DNA of 64,000 bases, taken from contig NZ_CP068760.1 of the NCBI RefSeq assembly GCF_016775705.1, positions 3,782,001-3,846,000 on the forward strand. The letters are read 5' to 3'. The translations under genes were made by a program, and so were the position numbers. The stretch is from Chryseobacterium cucumeris. Its GTDB lineage: Bacteria; Bacteroidota; Bacteroidia; Flavobacteriales; Weeksellaceae. The notes beneath the pieces are model-generated. The model was not told where the DNA came from. It did no database searches and worked only from the letters and a program-made list of their open reading frames with translations. Positions 36,126-45,961 of the stretch are shown here, piece after piece (the stretch's first letter is position 1; each line of letters begins with the position of its first letter).

Positions 36126-37127
36126 CTAAATCAACTTTCTTATCAATTTTTTTTGTCCTCCAAAAAACAACAGATAAAAAATCTTTTTCTTCAAAGGCAA
36201 AGATAAAAGATAATTCTTACCAAAACGACTATACTTCAATATATCTTGAATTTTTATTTGTCTTTCCTTCATAAAAAGGTCTAACTGATCAGACATACTG
36301 TAAAATATTTCGTCTTTTTTCACATACGCCAGGTAGGCCAAAAACGAGTAAACTCCCTCAAAAATCTGGAAATTTTTCAATTCCTTGCTTTTATTGGAAT
36401 AGGAAGATTTACCGAATACCTGCTCTACATCAGAAACTGCCTTTAACATATCAAGCCCTTTTTCTGTGTGGGTTTTTGTAATAGAATCAGTACGTTCAAG
36501 ATACTGATAATGAAAATTCTGAGTCTGCGCAATGGTTTCACATTCCAGCAAAAGCTGAGGAATCAGCTGAATATCTTCAAAGTGAACTCCTTTTTTAAAT
36601 CTTTTCTGATTAAAAAGTTCTTTTTTAAACAGCTTATTGCATGCAAAATAGCTGATATCAGAAAATACAGAAAAGTTATGTTCAAGGGCTATTTTCTCCG
36701 GCATATCGGGAAGCTGTGTCAATTTTTGTACAATTTTTCCGTTCTCATCCACTTTCTGAATATTACAGATGACCATTTTCGCATGATGCTTTTCCGCTAA
36801 AAGAAACATTTCTTCAAACATGTTTTCAGTAACATAATCATCACTGTCTACAAAACCTATATAATCTCCGGCAGCCCTGTCGATTCCAAAATTACGGGCA
36901 TCACTCAGTCCACCGTTTTCTTTGGTAAAGGCTTTTATTTTATCAGGATATCTTTGTGCAAATTCTTTAATTATTTTTTCAGAGTTATCTTTGCTTCCGT
37001 CGTTTACTACAATAATCTCGATATTAGAAAGGCTCTGCTTTACCAGAGAATCGAGGCATTTTGCCAAATAGTTTTCGACATTATAAACGGGAACAATAAT
37101 GGATACTCTTGAGGGAACATTTGTCAT
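36126..37127 (-). CDS. Glycosyltransferase family 2
   Basis: 333 residues, GT-A fold. VSIIVPVYNVENYLAKCLDSL and VVNDGSKDNSE bind the nucleotide. DSDDYV supplies the metal-binding DxD. The C-terminal ~130 residues are variable and basic (KKKIFYLLFFGGQKK), suggesting membrane association. It transfers a sugar to an extracellular glycan, probably that made by the adjacent WecA/Wza/Wzc genes. It starts 3 bp after the arginase-like gene, so they share a transcript. Confidence 0.92.
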   Translation of the reverse strand: MTNVPSRVSIIVPVYNVENYLAKCLDSLVKQSLSNIEIIVVNDGSKDNSEKIIKEFAQRYPDKIKAFTKENGGLSDARNFGIDRAAGDYIGFVDSDDYVTENMFEEMFLLAEKHHAKMVICNIQKVDENGKIVQKLTQLPDMPEKIALEHNFSVFSDISYFACNKLFKKELFNQKRFKKGVHFEDIQLIPQLLLECETIAQTQNFHYQYLERTDSITKTHTEKGLDMLKAVSDVEQVFGKSSYSNKSKELKNFQIFEGVYSFLAYLAYVKKDEIFYSMSDQLDLFMKERQIKIQDILKYSRFGKNYLLSLPLKKKIFYLLFFGGQKKLIRKLI

Positions 37128-37130
37128 ACA

Positions 37131-38201
37131 TTAAATTTTCGTCAGTCTTGCATTCAGCCAGCCCTTTTTAGCTTCATCAAAATCTTTTCTGGAGCAGGGA
37201 ATACAGTTTTCTATATTTTCATCATCACCAAAATACCACAAATTACTGAAAGTATCACGTCTGAATGCATATTGTCTGTCATCTATCAAAACGTAGAACA
37301 GCTCATAATGCCTTTCTTTCGGATGGGAATGCTGGATATTGATTCCTTCGATCAGGTACCACAGCATCTGTGCTAAGAGCTGATGGTTCAACTGGTTTTC
37401 AGAATAAATATTATAATTAAAAATTCCGACAGATTTCAGGTTTTCACTCAATCCGATTTCCTTCATATAGGCACAGATCTCTCTTCTGTTCAAACCATTT
37501 ACCTGTGGATTCATTGAAAAGGGCTCACTAAAGCTTTCAATAGCATCACAGTTTACGGTCACCAGATCTGCTTTTCTGAAGAACGGTTCTGTTTTTTCTG
37601 TAGAATTCATCATTTCAGCCAGCCGGATAATATCAAATTCTACTTCTTTGATCAGCCTTACAGAATCCAATTCATTCAAATGCTTCTGGTAGCCCAGATG
37701 ATGGTAGTTTTTAATGGAGAAATTTTTGGCTCCGAAAATTTTGCTCAAAAAAGTATGTTCATTGATGGTTTCACCTTGCTGAAGGGAAATAATATTACTG
37801 ATCTGGGTATAGTTGATGCTTTTCTTATGGAAATTCAATGCTGAAAATAATGAGAAAGCAAAGTCATTGGAGCCCCCGATAATTACCGGAATAGCTCTTT
37901 TATAATGACATGCCGACAGGACTTCCTGTAAAATATAGTGAGTATCCTGAACAGATTTCCCGGATACCAGATCACCAAGGTCTACAACAGGAATTTCGAA
38001 ATCCATCTGTGAAAGCTTGTAAAATTCTTTTCTTACCGCCGTAAAGTCCTGCACTTCCGCATCGCCGCCCGCCCCTCTGTAGTCTGATACAAACAAAAGA
38101 ACAATACTGTCTTCTCTGATATCTTTTGTAATCCGATTTCCTATCTGCCAGCTTTCAGTTTTAAAATTTCTTGGTGAAATGATAAAGTCTTCGAAATCCA
38201 T
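37131..38201 (-). CDS. Arginase/formimidoylglutamase-fold protein lacking most metal ligands
   Basis: 356 residues with the arginase/deacetylase fold: LLFVSDYRGAGGDAE, IPVIIGGSNDFAFS, ADLVTVNCDAIESF. In active ureohydrolases these positions read GGDHS, DAHxD and S.D.D..DP. Here GGDHS is GGSND, the third motif is VNCDAIE, and I see no DAHxD. Most Mn ligands are therefore gone, and hydrolase activity is doubtful. Bacteroidota genomes carry such homologues, often labelled formimidoylglutamase. Co-transcription with a GT2 gene (3-bp gap) is unexpected for amino-acid catabolism. Confidence 0.8.
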   Translation of the reverse strand: MDFEDFIISPRNFKTESWQIGNRITKDIREDSIVLLFVSDYRGAGGDAEVQDFTAVRKEFYKLSQMDFEIPVVDLGDLVSGKSVQDTHYILQEVLSACHYKRAIPVIIGGSNDFAFSLFSALNFHKKSINYTQISNIISLQQGETINEHTFLSKIFGAKNFSIKNYHHLGYQKHLNELDSVRLIKEVEFDIIRLAEMMNSTEKTEPFFRKADLVTVNCDAIESFSEPFSMNPQVNGLNRREICAYMKEIGLSENLKSVGIFNYNIYSENQLNHQLLAQMLWYLIEGINIQHSHPKERHYELFYVLIDDRQYAFRRDTFSNLWYFGDDENIENCIPCSRKDFDEAKKGWLNARLTKI

Positions 38202-38244
38202 ATTTTAATTTAAAGTGTAATAATTGATTAATTGCTTGATGTAA

Positions 38245-38252
38245 CAAACATA
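38245..38252 (-). promoter_or_regulatory. -7 box (TATGTTTG) of the arginase-like/GT2 operon
   Basis: The minus strand reads TATGTTTG, a TAnnTTTG match, 43 bp before the ATG at 38201. A -33 TTG is not obvious. Confidence 0.5.
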
Positions 38253-38293
38253 CAAAAAACATAGAAACTGAGAAGACATGTTTCTCTTTGTTC

Positions 38294-38326
38294 ATAAAAA
38301 AAGCCGTCAACAGGTGTTGACGGCTT
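38294..38326 (-). terminator. Terminator of topA
   Basis: An 11-bp perfect stem (aagccgtcaac / gttgacggctt) with loop aggt. On the minus strand it is followed by seven T. It lies 22 bp after the topA stop. Confidence 0.88.
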
Positions 38327-38348
38327 GTATTGTAACCTTAAGGATTAT

Positions 38349-40925
38349 TTATTTTTTCGCTGCAGGTTTCTTAGCTGCAGTTTTTTTCGCTGTTGTGGTA
38401 GTCTTCTTAGCTGTAGCTGCTTTTTTAGCTGCAGGTTTTTTCTTTTCTGCAAAAGCTTTTGGATCCTGATCTGTAATCCACTTTTTAACCTCATCAAGAG
38501 AAAGTTCTTTCAGTTCCTCAGCTTCATATTTTGTATCGTCAGCTTTTTTCGGAATTTTGAACATGGCTTTTCCAAACTTGATGAATGGCCCCCATCTTCC
38601 GTTTTCAATGGAGATTTTTTCTTTTTCCCATTGCTGGATATATCGGTTGGCTTCTTTCTCCAATTTAGCGTCAATCAGTTCATTGATATCACTTTGTGAA
38701 AGGTTTTCGAAATCATATCTTTTAGGAACATTCACAAAGATATCTTTGTACTTGATAAATGGTCCGAATCTTCCGGATCCTTTCGTGACAGGTTCACCTT
38801 TATAGGTTGCAATAGGAGCATCAGCAATCTTCTTTTCATTGATAATCTCCTCAGCACGTTTCTGATCTACAGAAAGCGGATCTTCACCTTTCGGAATACT
38901 GATATACGTTTCACCCCATTTCACATAAGGCCCGAATCTTCCTACTCCTACAGAAACCGGCTGTCCGTCAACTTCGCTTAAGTCAAACGGCAGTTTAAAC
39001 AGTTCCAGCGCTTCTTCAAAAGTAATGGTTGCAATATTCTGCCCTGTCATTAATGAAGCAAAGATTGGTTTTTCCTCATCATCCGTTTCTCCGATCTGAA
39101 TCATTGCTCCGAATCTTCCGATTCTTGCATGTACATTTTTACCGGTCTTAGGATCTACTCCTAAAAGTCTGTCTCCTGTTGCACGATCTGCATTTTCTTC
39201 TACATCTTCAATTCTCGGGTGGAATTTTGAGTAGAAATTCGTCATCATTTCTTTCCACTTCTGATCACCACTTGCAATTTCGTCAAAGCTTTCTTCAACT
39301 CGTGCCGTGAAACCGTAATCAAGGATTTCCCTGAAGTTATCTGTAAGGAAGTCATTAACAACTTCACCTATATCTGTAGGAACGAATTTATTTTTATCAC
39401 CGCCAAACTTCTCCTCAAGAACTACTTTTTTGATCTTATCTTTTGTCAGAGACATTTTGATCACTTCACGGGTGTGTGGTTCGATTTCTCTTTTATCCAC
39501 ATACTCTCTGTTTTGAATAGTCTGAATGGTAGGCGCATAAGTAGAAGGTCTACCAATCCCTAATTCTTCAAGTTTTCTCACCAACCCGGCTTCAGTATAT
39601 CTTGCACTTGGTCTTGTGAACTTCTCAGTAGCAGTAATGGTTTTATAGCTCAAAACTTCTCCCACGCTTACTTTTGGCAGCAGCTTATCGTTGTTTTCAT
39701 CATCATCGTCCTCTGTTTTTACAATTCCGTAGGCTTTCAGGAAACCGTCGAAGATGATAACTTCTCCTTGTGCCTCAAAATGATGCGGTAATGATGTATT
39801 TCCTATTTCGATCACTGTCTTTTCAATTTTGGCATTAGCCATCTGAGAAGCAAGTGTTCTTCTGTATATTAATTGATAGAGTTTGTTCAGCTGTGCATCT
39901 CCTATGCTTTTCACTCCAAAATCCGTAGGTCGGATCGCTTCGTGGGCTTCCTGTGCTGAAGCTGATTTTGTGGTATAGTTTCTTGGAGAAGAATATTCCG
40001 CACCGTATTCTGAGATTATCTGCTTCTTAGCTCCTTCAATAGCTTCCTGGGATAGATTTACGGAGTCTGTTCTCATATAGGTAATAAACCCTTCTTCATA
40101 TAATCTCTGTGCCAGACGCATGGTATTGGTCACATTATATCCAAGTCTTGACGAAGCTTCCTGCTGTAAAGTGGAAGTTGTAAACGGAGCTGAAGCGGAA
40201 CGTGTACCTGGTCTTGTTTCAACATTGAGAACTTTAAATTCTGCAGTTTTAGCCTGTTCCAGGAATTTTTCAGCCTCTTCTTCCTTTTCAAAATCTTTTT
40301 TAAGCTTAGCAGCAATTTCCTGCTCTGTTTTATTTAAAAAGATTCCGTCCAGCTTAAAGCTTGCTTTTGGCGTAAATTCACGGATCTCTTTTTCTCTTTC
40401 AACAATTAACCTCACTGCTACAGATTGTACTCTACCTGCAGACAGTCCCGGTTTTACTTTTTTCCATAATACGGGAGACATTTCAAAACCTACGATTCTG
40501 TCCAGCACTCTTCTTGCCTGCTGGGCATTTACTAAGTTCTGATCAATATCTCTTGGGTTGTCGATTGCTTTTAGAATGGCGTTTTTGGTAATCTCGTGGA
40601 AAACAATTCTTTTTCTGTTTTCAGGCTTCAGCTTCAATTCATCCGCAAGATGCCATGCAATAGCTTCTCCTTCGCGGTCCTCATCGGAAGCGAGCCATAC
40701 CATATCGGCTTTCTTTACGGCAGCCTTTAATTCGGTTACCAGTTTCTTTTTGTCTGCTGAAACTTCGTAATCAGGACTGAATGTAGCAAGGTCTATCCCC
40801 ATTCCTTTTTTAGGAAGATCCCGGATATGTCCGAAACTGGATTTCACTTCAAAATCCTTTCCTAGATATTTTTGAATAGTTTTTGCTTTTGCCGGGGACT
40901 CTACGATTACTAAATTTTTCGACAT
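38349..40925 (-). CDS. topA: DNA topoisomerase I
   Basis: 858 residues from the ATG at 40925 (MSKNLVIVESPAKAKTIQKYLG). A longer reading from TTG 40946 overlaps the promoter box and is rejected. The Toprim domain has DEDREG near 79. The catalytic Tyr is 283 in FITYMRTDS. After ~560 there are no zinc fingers but several GRFGP(Y/F)(V/I)K repeats of the topoisomerase C-terminal repeat type, then a Lys/Ala-rich tail (~30 residues) that probably contacts DNA. It relaxes negative supercoils. It is monocistronic, with its own promoter and terminator. Confidence 0.95.
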   Translation of the reverse strand: MSKNLVIVESPAKAKTIQKYLGKDFEVKSSFGHIRDLPKKGMGIDLATFSPDYEVSADKKKLVTELKAAVKKADMVWLASDEDREGEAIAWHLADELKLKPENRKRIVFHEITKNAILKAIDNPRDIDQNLVNAQQARRVLDRIVGFEMSPVLWKKVKPGLSAGRVQSVAVRLIVEREKEIREFTPKASFKLDGIFLNKTEQEIAAKLKKDFEKEEEAEKFLEQAKTAEFKVLNVETRPGTRSASAPFTTSTLQQEASSRLGYNVTNTMRLAQRLYEEGFITYMRTDSVNLSQEAIEGAKKQIISEYGAEYSSPRNYTTKSASAQEAHEAIRPTDFGVKSIGDAQLNKLYQLIYRRTLASQMANAKIEKTVIEIGNTSLPHHFEAQGEVIIFDGFLKAYGIVKTEDDDDENNDKLLPKVSVGEVLSYKTITATEKFTRPSARYTEAGLVRKLEELGIGRPSTYAPTIQTIQNREYVDKREIEPHTREVIKMSLTKDKIKKVVLEEKFGGDKNKFVPTDIGEVVNDFLTDNFREILDYGFTARVEESFDEIASGDQKWKEMMTNFYSKFHPRIEDVEENADRATGDRLLGVDPKTGKNVHARIGRFGAMIQIGETDDEEKPIFASLMTGQNIATITFEEALELFKLPFDLSEVDGQPVSVGVGRFGPYVKWGETYISIPKGEDPLSVDQKRAEEIINEKKIADAPIATYKGEPVTKGSGRFGPFIKYKDIFVNVPKRYDFENLSQSDINELIDAKLEKEANRYIQQWEKEKISIENGRWGPFIKFGKAMFKIPKKADDTKYEAEELKELSLDEVKKWITDQDPKAFAEKKKPAAKKAATAKKTTTTAKKTAAKKPAAKK

Positions 40926-40943
40926 TCTAACTAAAAATTTTTG

Positions 40944-40951
40944 CAAAAGTA
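40944..40951 (-). promoter_or_regulatory. -7 box (TACTTTTG) of topA
   Basis: The minus strand reads TACTTTTGC, 18 bp before the ATG at 40925. It fixes the start, because the longer reading would begin inside this box. Confidence 0.65.
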
Positions 40952-41150
40952 AAGCTTTTTTATTATATACTTTTTGTTAAAAGGGTTTAATTTAATAATC
41001 AGGGCGCTTTATACTCTCTTTCAATACTCATTTTTTGAATAAACAAATCCTTTGTAGTATAGGTTTTAGACTGTTATACAACAATCAGCATTCATTGATA
41101 TAGAATTTTTCATCAGCCATAATAGATGTAAGAAATATGCCGGCTCATAC

Positions 41151-41182
41151 AAAAGCAGAACAAGAAGTCTTATTCTGCTTTT
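41151..41182 (-). terminator. Terminator of the FISUMP-like T9SS protein gene
   Basis: A 10-bp stem aaaagcagaa / ttctgctttt around a 12-nt loop that itself pairs partly (aag/ctt), 16 bp after the stop. The rest of the gap to topA is AT-rich, with the topA promoter at its far end. Confidence 0.75.
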
Positions 41183-41198
41183 TAGTATCTTATTTTAT

Positions 41199-44100
41199 TT
41201 ATTGTTTTACAATTTTTACATTCGCTTCAGAATTATTTATTCTTATTAAATACACTCCTGCGTTTAAAGATGAAAGATCTGTCTGATTATTGATAAAATG
41301 CCCAGACCTTACAAGTTGTCCCAGCATATTAAAAATCTCAAATTTGTACTCTTTATTTTCTGCAGCCCTGATGTAAAGAATATTAGAAAAAGGACTCGGA
41401 TAGAGTGAGATCTTGTTATTAATCACCGTAGATTTTGCATTTTCTTTAATCAATTTATAGCTATTGGGTATAACTGAAATTCCTGATGCAGGACCCTCTT
41501 CATTACCATTAGCATCATATTTTATTTTCACACATCGGCATCCTGTTCCGAAGTAGGGGTCATTATTGTCATGAAAGACAATCATTCTGTTAGTGGTAGA
41601 AGCTGCATCAAACAACATATTAATAGATCTTCCGATATAATTTGAATTTAAAGCAGCCGTCCATACAGCAGGATACTGAAAGTTTAGCATATTAAATGTT
41701 CCCTGAGCACTTTGATTAGCCATCACACTTCTGAATCCTCTTGATCCGGAATCAGGATAATTTCCTATGGAATATGCCGGATTATTAAAGATATATCCTA
41801 CTGTAGCATTGGCAGAATTTCTTACTCTTATACCTGAATAATCTGTGGCAATACTGTATGAGGTTGCTATATTCTTATCTTTTTTGTACCATGGTGTCTG
41901 TCCGAAATCTGCTCCGGAAACCAACGCGACATTTGTAAGGTCCGGAATTCTCCAACCTTCAGGACAAGGATCAAAAGGTGATTTTTTACCCCCTCTTCCC
42001 CATCTGTCAGGAGCTAAATTGGGTTCCTGTGCCAGCCAGTCTGTACCGTTGGTATAATTGGGTGTTGTACTGTTGTAAGGAGCAAAAGTACTTGGAATCA
42101 TATATACCAGAGGATTCTTCACAGAATAGGATATGATCTTGGAGATTTTTTCTGACGGTTTATCGGTTACCTGTACATTTGACAGTGAGGCATAAGTACT
42201 GTAAGGTACAATATAGTTTCCTGAAAGATTATTATAGTCAGACTGATCAAGCGTACTGTACGAAACTGCTCCCTTGGGAGCAGGAGTTCCCAGAAATACA
42301 TTATAAAAACTCCTGTTATCTGCATACTGGAATGGGGGGATAGGGTCTTTCCTTCCCCACTGATAGTGCATTCCTGTAGAGGCACGGATTTTTAACAGTT
42401 CATCAGCAGTTGGAGCCTGAGGATTGACAACGTTGGGAAAAACATCTGTTGCCCCCAGATTACGATCCATAAAAACGGTCTGTAATGCAACATCAGCTTT
42501 ATTGACATAATTCACATAATTTGTAACTGCTGCAGGAGTTTCTGTAGTATAAGAATAAGATCCCACAGGAGAATCCGTAACCCAGATATGCCAGCTCCAA
42601 TATACCGGGGAAGATGCACTGCCGTTATGCAATGTAACTACAGCATTTCCACTTTCATTGGGAGCAATTTCTACAGATATTTTAGAATTGCTGATATCCT
42701 GTAGTGATAAAGGTGAAGGATTTACTATTGAGATCCTGCTGATTAAAGCTGTATTGGTAGTCCAGAGAACATTAGTTTTTAAATTATTAAAATTGGAAGG
42801 GTTCAATATCTCAATATTATCCAGCAACTGACTTTGCACAGAAAATGCTTTACTGACCGGAATTTCGATAGTTGTACCTGTTTCGCTTTTAACAACCTGA
42901 TAGGTATTCGGATTATTCAAACCTTCGTTATATTCTGCAGTTGCAGGCAGATATTCTGTTGGAAAATCATAATCATTAATGGTGTAGAGCGGATCTTTTA
43001 TACATCTGCAGCCGTTTGCATCTGAAGTATACATTCCGGCCATAGGAAAATAATAATACCGTCCTTTAATATTGGGATAATTAGGGTCCGGAATATCAGG
43101 CTGTGTTTTATCCGGAATCATAGAAAGCCCCCTTACAGTAACAGCAGGAGAAGTATCAAACAACCGGGCTAAAGTTGCAGTCCACAATGCAATATGATGC
43201 TGATCACTATACTGTCCTGAATGAGCCCCTCTGATAAGTTGTCCGTTTCCGGGAAAAATCCCCATATTAAATCCGCCGACTACCGAAAGATCAAAGCCAA
43301 GATTAGGGTAAATTCTAAATCCTGTCATGAAGGTGGGAACTCCTGTATCAGTAGGCTTTATGATATGATATTTATTGGTCTCAAAAACATTTTTTGCCAT
43401 ACTGGTTTTTACTCCGAAAGGCGAAAAGTCTATTCTGATATCATCCACATAAGAGGGAGAAGCCAGATTTGCCACCAGCATTGAAGGGATACGCCATCCA
43501 TTGGGACAAGGATCATAAGGAGATTTATCTCTATAAGGTTTTGTTTTATCATTGGTATTGTAAACGGTTTCAATTTTCCCTTGTGCATTATCAGACCAAA
43601 GATTGAGTTCTGAAAGCCTGTTATTGGGCAACGCTGTAGATTTTCCAAACCAGTTGACCGGAAGATTGAGGTTATTGTTATAATAAGCCTGTCCTGAGTT
43701 ATCATCTTTATTGACATAAATAAGGCTCATAGGATTTTTTACAGAAAGCCTTATATTATTGGTAACCTCTGCAGCGGAAAGCAGAACAAACTTTCTGAGA
43801 TCATCAATACTCACTGCATTGGTCATATTTTTGGCTCCTCTATGTCTTACTCTGCCTATCGATCCGGAAGCTTCATAAAAATCATTTCCTCTTGTAACCA
43901 GGGGTGGAATTGGATCTTTTCGTCCCCATTGATAAAGAAGTCCGTTACTCCGGTTCCAGTCTGATGCCGTGATAGAATTTGTGATTGCTCCCAGATTTCT
44001 GTCCATCCATTTCCAGTCGGAGTCCGGAATAATTTCCGTTGTTCCATCCCATCTCATTCTTTTTATGTTGCTGAAACTTTTATAGGAAACTCCATTGGTG

Positions 44101-44615
44101 GGATCATCCGTTACCCAGATATGCCAGCTCCAATAAATCTCACCATCTACCCTGAAAACAACCACAGCATTTCCTTTTTTTGTCTTATTAACAGGCACTT
44201 TAATCTTAGCATCCTGCCCTGTTCCTATTATTTCAAGGGCGTAATTCGATCCGGATTTTATAAGTCCATGAACATCTTCCCATAAAACATCAGCAGTTAC
44301 CGTCCCTGCCGGTATACCACTCCCGTTAAGATATCCGCCACCCTCCCACATCGCATAAGCTTTTTTTACGGGAACCAGCAATCCTCCGCTGTTCTGAGTG
44401 GGATCAAAAATGTAACTGTTAGGTGCTTTTTTCCAGTCTGGAAGCAATAATCTCATCGGCTCATGAACCGGTTTCAATGAGTCTGTATTCTCACTAAGCC
44501 ATATTGCTTTTACATGTCCAATCGAGGGAAGATTCCCTCCGATATTACCTTTGGAAGTGATTCCAAATAATATCAGGCATATGACTGCCGCTAATTTTCC
44601 AGCTAATCTTTTCAT
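41199..44615 (-). CDS. Large secreted protein with two FISUMP-like halves and T9SS type A tail
   Basis: 1138 residues. The signal peptide is MKRLAGKLAAVICLILFGITSKG. Two homologous halves each contain YWSWHIWVTD, (W)MDRNLGA, YQWGRKDPIPP, FDPCPxGWRIP and a CRC(I/V)K motif, a pattern like the Fibrobacter succinogenes major paralogous (FISUMP) domain. The C-terminus (ISLYPSPFSNILYI ... LNAGVYLIRI ... VKIVKQ) is a type A sorting signal. The two CRC motifs may form disulphides. It is probably a surface glycoprotein or adhesin. No enzyme motif is visible. It is monocistronic with its own terminator. Confidence 0.82.
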   Translation of the reverse strand: MKRLAGKLAAVICLILFGITSKGNIGGNLPSIGHVKAIWLSENTDSLKPVHEPMRLLLPDWKKAPNSYIFDPTQNSGGLLVPVKKAYAMWEGGGYLNGSGIPAGTVTADVLWEDVHGLIKSGSNYALEIIGTGQDAKIKVPVNKTKKGNAVVVFRVDGEIYWSWHIWVTDDPTNGVSYKSFSNIKRMRWDGTTEIIPDSDWKWMDRNLGAITNSITASDWNRSNGLLYQWGRKDPIPPLVTRGNDFYEASGSIGRVRHRGAKNMTNAVSIDDLRKFVLLSAAEVTNNIRLSVKNPMSLIYVNKDDNSGQAYYNNNLNLPVNWFGKSTALPNNRLSELNLWSDNAQGKIETVYNTNDKTKPYRDKSPYDPCPNGWRIPSMLVANLASPSYVDDIRIDFSPFGVKTSMAKNVFETNKYHIIKPTDTGVPTFMTGFRIYPNLGFDLSVVGGFNMGIFPGNGQLIRGAHSGQYSDQHHIALWTATLARLFDTSPAVTVRGLSMIPDKTQPDIPDPNYPNIKGRYYYFPMAGMYTSDANGCRCIKDPLYTINDYDFPTEYLPATAEYNEGLNNPNTYQVVKSETGTTIEIPVSKAFSVQSQLLDNIEILNPSNFNNLKTNVLWTTNTALISRISIVNPSPLSLQDISNSKISVEIAPNESGNAVVTLHNGSASSPVYWSWHIWVTDSPVGSYSYTTETPAAVTNYVNYVNKADVALQTVFMDRNLGATDVFPNVVNPQAPTADELLKIRASTGMHYQWGRKDPIPPFQYADNRSFYNVFLGTPAPKGAVSYSTLDQSDYNNLSGNYIVPYSTYASLSNVQVTDKPSEKISKIISYSVKNPLVYMIPSTFAPYNSTTPNYTNGTDWLAQEPNLAPDRWGRGGKKSPFDPCPEGWRIPDLTNVALVSGADFGQTPWYKKDKNIATSYSIATDYSGIRVRNSANATVGYIFNNPAYSIGNYPDSGSRGFRSVMANQSAQGTFNMLNFQYPAVWTAALNSNYIGRSINMLFDAASTTNRMIVFHDNNDPYFGTGCRCVKIKYDANGNEEGPASGISVIPNSYKLIKENAKSTVINNKISLYPSPFSNILYIRAAENKEYKFEIFNMLGQLVRSGHFINNQTDLSSLNAGVYLIRINNSEANVKIVKQ

Positions 44616-44772
44616 ACCTTAGGTTTTAGTGTCTTTAGCAGAATACAATTATTAAGCCCATTTCTATTAAAAGTGATTTATTATACAAATAAAAACACAC
44701 ATATTTGAATTATGTTATTAATAATGTAAAATAAAACGCGATAAACAGTATAAAAACCAACAAGGTATTTAC

Positions 44773-44800
44773 ATAAAAAAAACAGCCCTAAGCTGTCTTT
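44773..44800 (-). terminator. Terminator of the EpsG operon
   Basis: On the minus strand the stem ACAGC-TTAGG-GCTGT is followed by eight T. It lies 21 bp after the EpsG-like stop. Confidence 0.75.
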
Positions 44801-44820
44801 ATATTTTAAGATTCAAAATT

Positions 44821-45960
44821 CTAAGGAAGAATATGGTTTTGATACCGGTCAATCGAAAATCGCCCGGCCGTGATATTATTAAATATAGAAAAGACAACAA
44901 AATTGAAGACGACCAGTGCGATTATAAATGCATAGATCATATTCTTAACTCTTCCTGAAACCACATACATGGCATTCGGAATAATAATGTATGAGAATCC
45001 GATAAACGCTCCTGCCAGCCTGGAAGAGAAGATAGGGTTATTTCTGAAAATAAAATAAAGGCATATCCCGATTACAGCATAGTTTCTATGGTATTCATAG
45101 TAAGGATAAAGTTCTTTCATTTTATTATCAAAAACGAAAAGGAAGAAAGTAAGGATTGCCATCATCACCTCTGGAATTCCGATACCACCATTAAGTCGTT
45201 GTACCGTTTCATCCATATATCCATTAAACCCTTCAACAAGTGTACTATTAGAGGCCATCCCATCTAAGAAACCACCGAAACTTCTATATATTTCAAATGG
45301 GGACAGAAAAACAGAACCGATAATCATAATCAGCATTACCGTTTTGTTTAACGGAACGCGGGCCAGCCAATACATCGGGAGGAATAAGTAACAAACACTG
45401 TGTATACCCGACCCTATGAATATAAAAAACAGGTAATGCCAGAGTTTCCGCTCTTTAATATACCGTATTGCAAAATACACGATAAAAGTCCCGAGGTTTT
45501 GTCTGATCTGCCCACTTTCCCCGATAAAGAAATTGGGAATAAACATGAAAAGGGTAAAAGTAAAGGGATAAAAAGTATTATCCTCAGTATATTCTACTTT
45601 AAAGATCATCGCAAAAATAGCAATAACCAATGTTACCATATAAAAAGGTGCATCAAAAAAATTGAGAAGGATCTTATTAATCAAAGTATACAGCCATTCC
45701 ACGTCCAGCGTTTCCGGTCCTTCCATATGGAGCATCTTCATAAAGATACTGTAATAGCTTTTGGTATCGGAGTAAATATAGATTCCTTTATAACTTCCGT
45801 AATCCGGGCCTACACTGTCTCTGAAACCAACAATAATAATAAAGTAAACAGCAAGGAACCAGAACCACTTTTTATCAACCTTCTTTCCATACACCTCCTG
45901 AACACTGAAGAACAGCATATAGACGATGGCAATTATATAATATGGATGTAGTAAACTCAT
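44821..45960 (-). CDS. EpsG-family polysaccharide polymerase
   Basis: A 379-residue membrane protein with ~10 TM helices. The N-terminal pattern FFSVQEVYGKKVDKKWFWFLAVYFIIIVGFRDSVGPDYGSY is typical of EpsG/Wzy-like polymerases (R..VG.DY.sY), as are GFG-like central loops and FIPNFF.GESGQIRQNL. It would polymerise lipid-linked repeat units of an exopolysaccharide in the inner membrane. It is preceded by another membrane protein gene 1 bp away and is ~9 kb from the Wza/Wzc/WecA genes on the same strand, so the two groups may act together. Confidence 0.85.
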   Translation of the reverse strand: MSLLHPYYIIAIVYMLFFSVQEVYGKKVDKKWFWFLAVYFIIIVGFRDSVGPDYGSYKGIYIYSDTKSYYSIFMKMLHMEGPETLDVEWLYTLINKILLNFFDAPFYMVTLVIAIFAMIFKVEYTEDNTFYPFTFTLFMFIPNFFIGESGQIRQNLGTFIVYFAIRYIKERKLWHYLFFIFIGSGIHSVCYLFLPMYWLARVPLNKTVMLIMIIGSVFLSPFEIYRSFGGFLDGMASNSTLVEGFNGYMDETVQRLNGGIGIPEVMMAILTFFLFVFDNKMKELYPYYEYHRNYAVIGICLYFIFRNNPIFSSRLAGAFIGFSYIIIPNAMYVVSGRVKNMIYAFIIALVVFNFVVFSIFNNITAGRFSIDRYQNHILP

Positions 45961-45961
45961 G

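Noticed and set aside
45400..45951. Long antisense frame (183 codons) opposite the EpsG-like gene
   Set aside because: The sense gene is a clear membrane protein with family motifs. The antisense product is basic and featureless.
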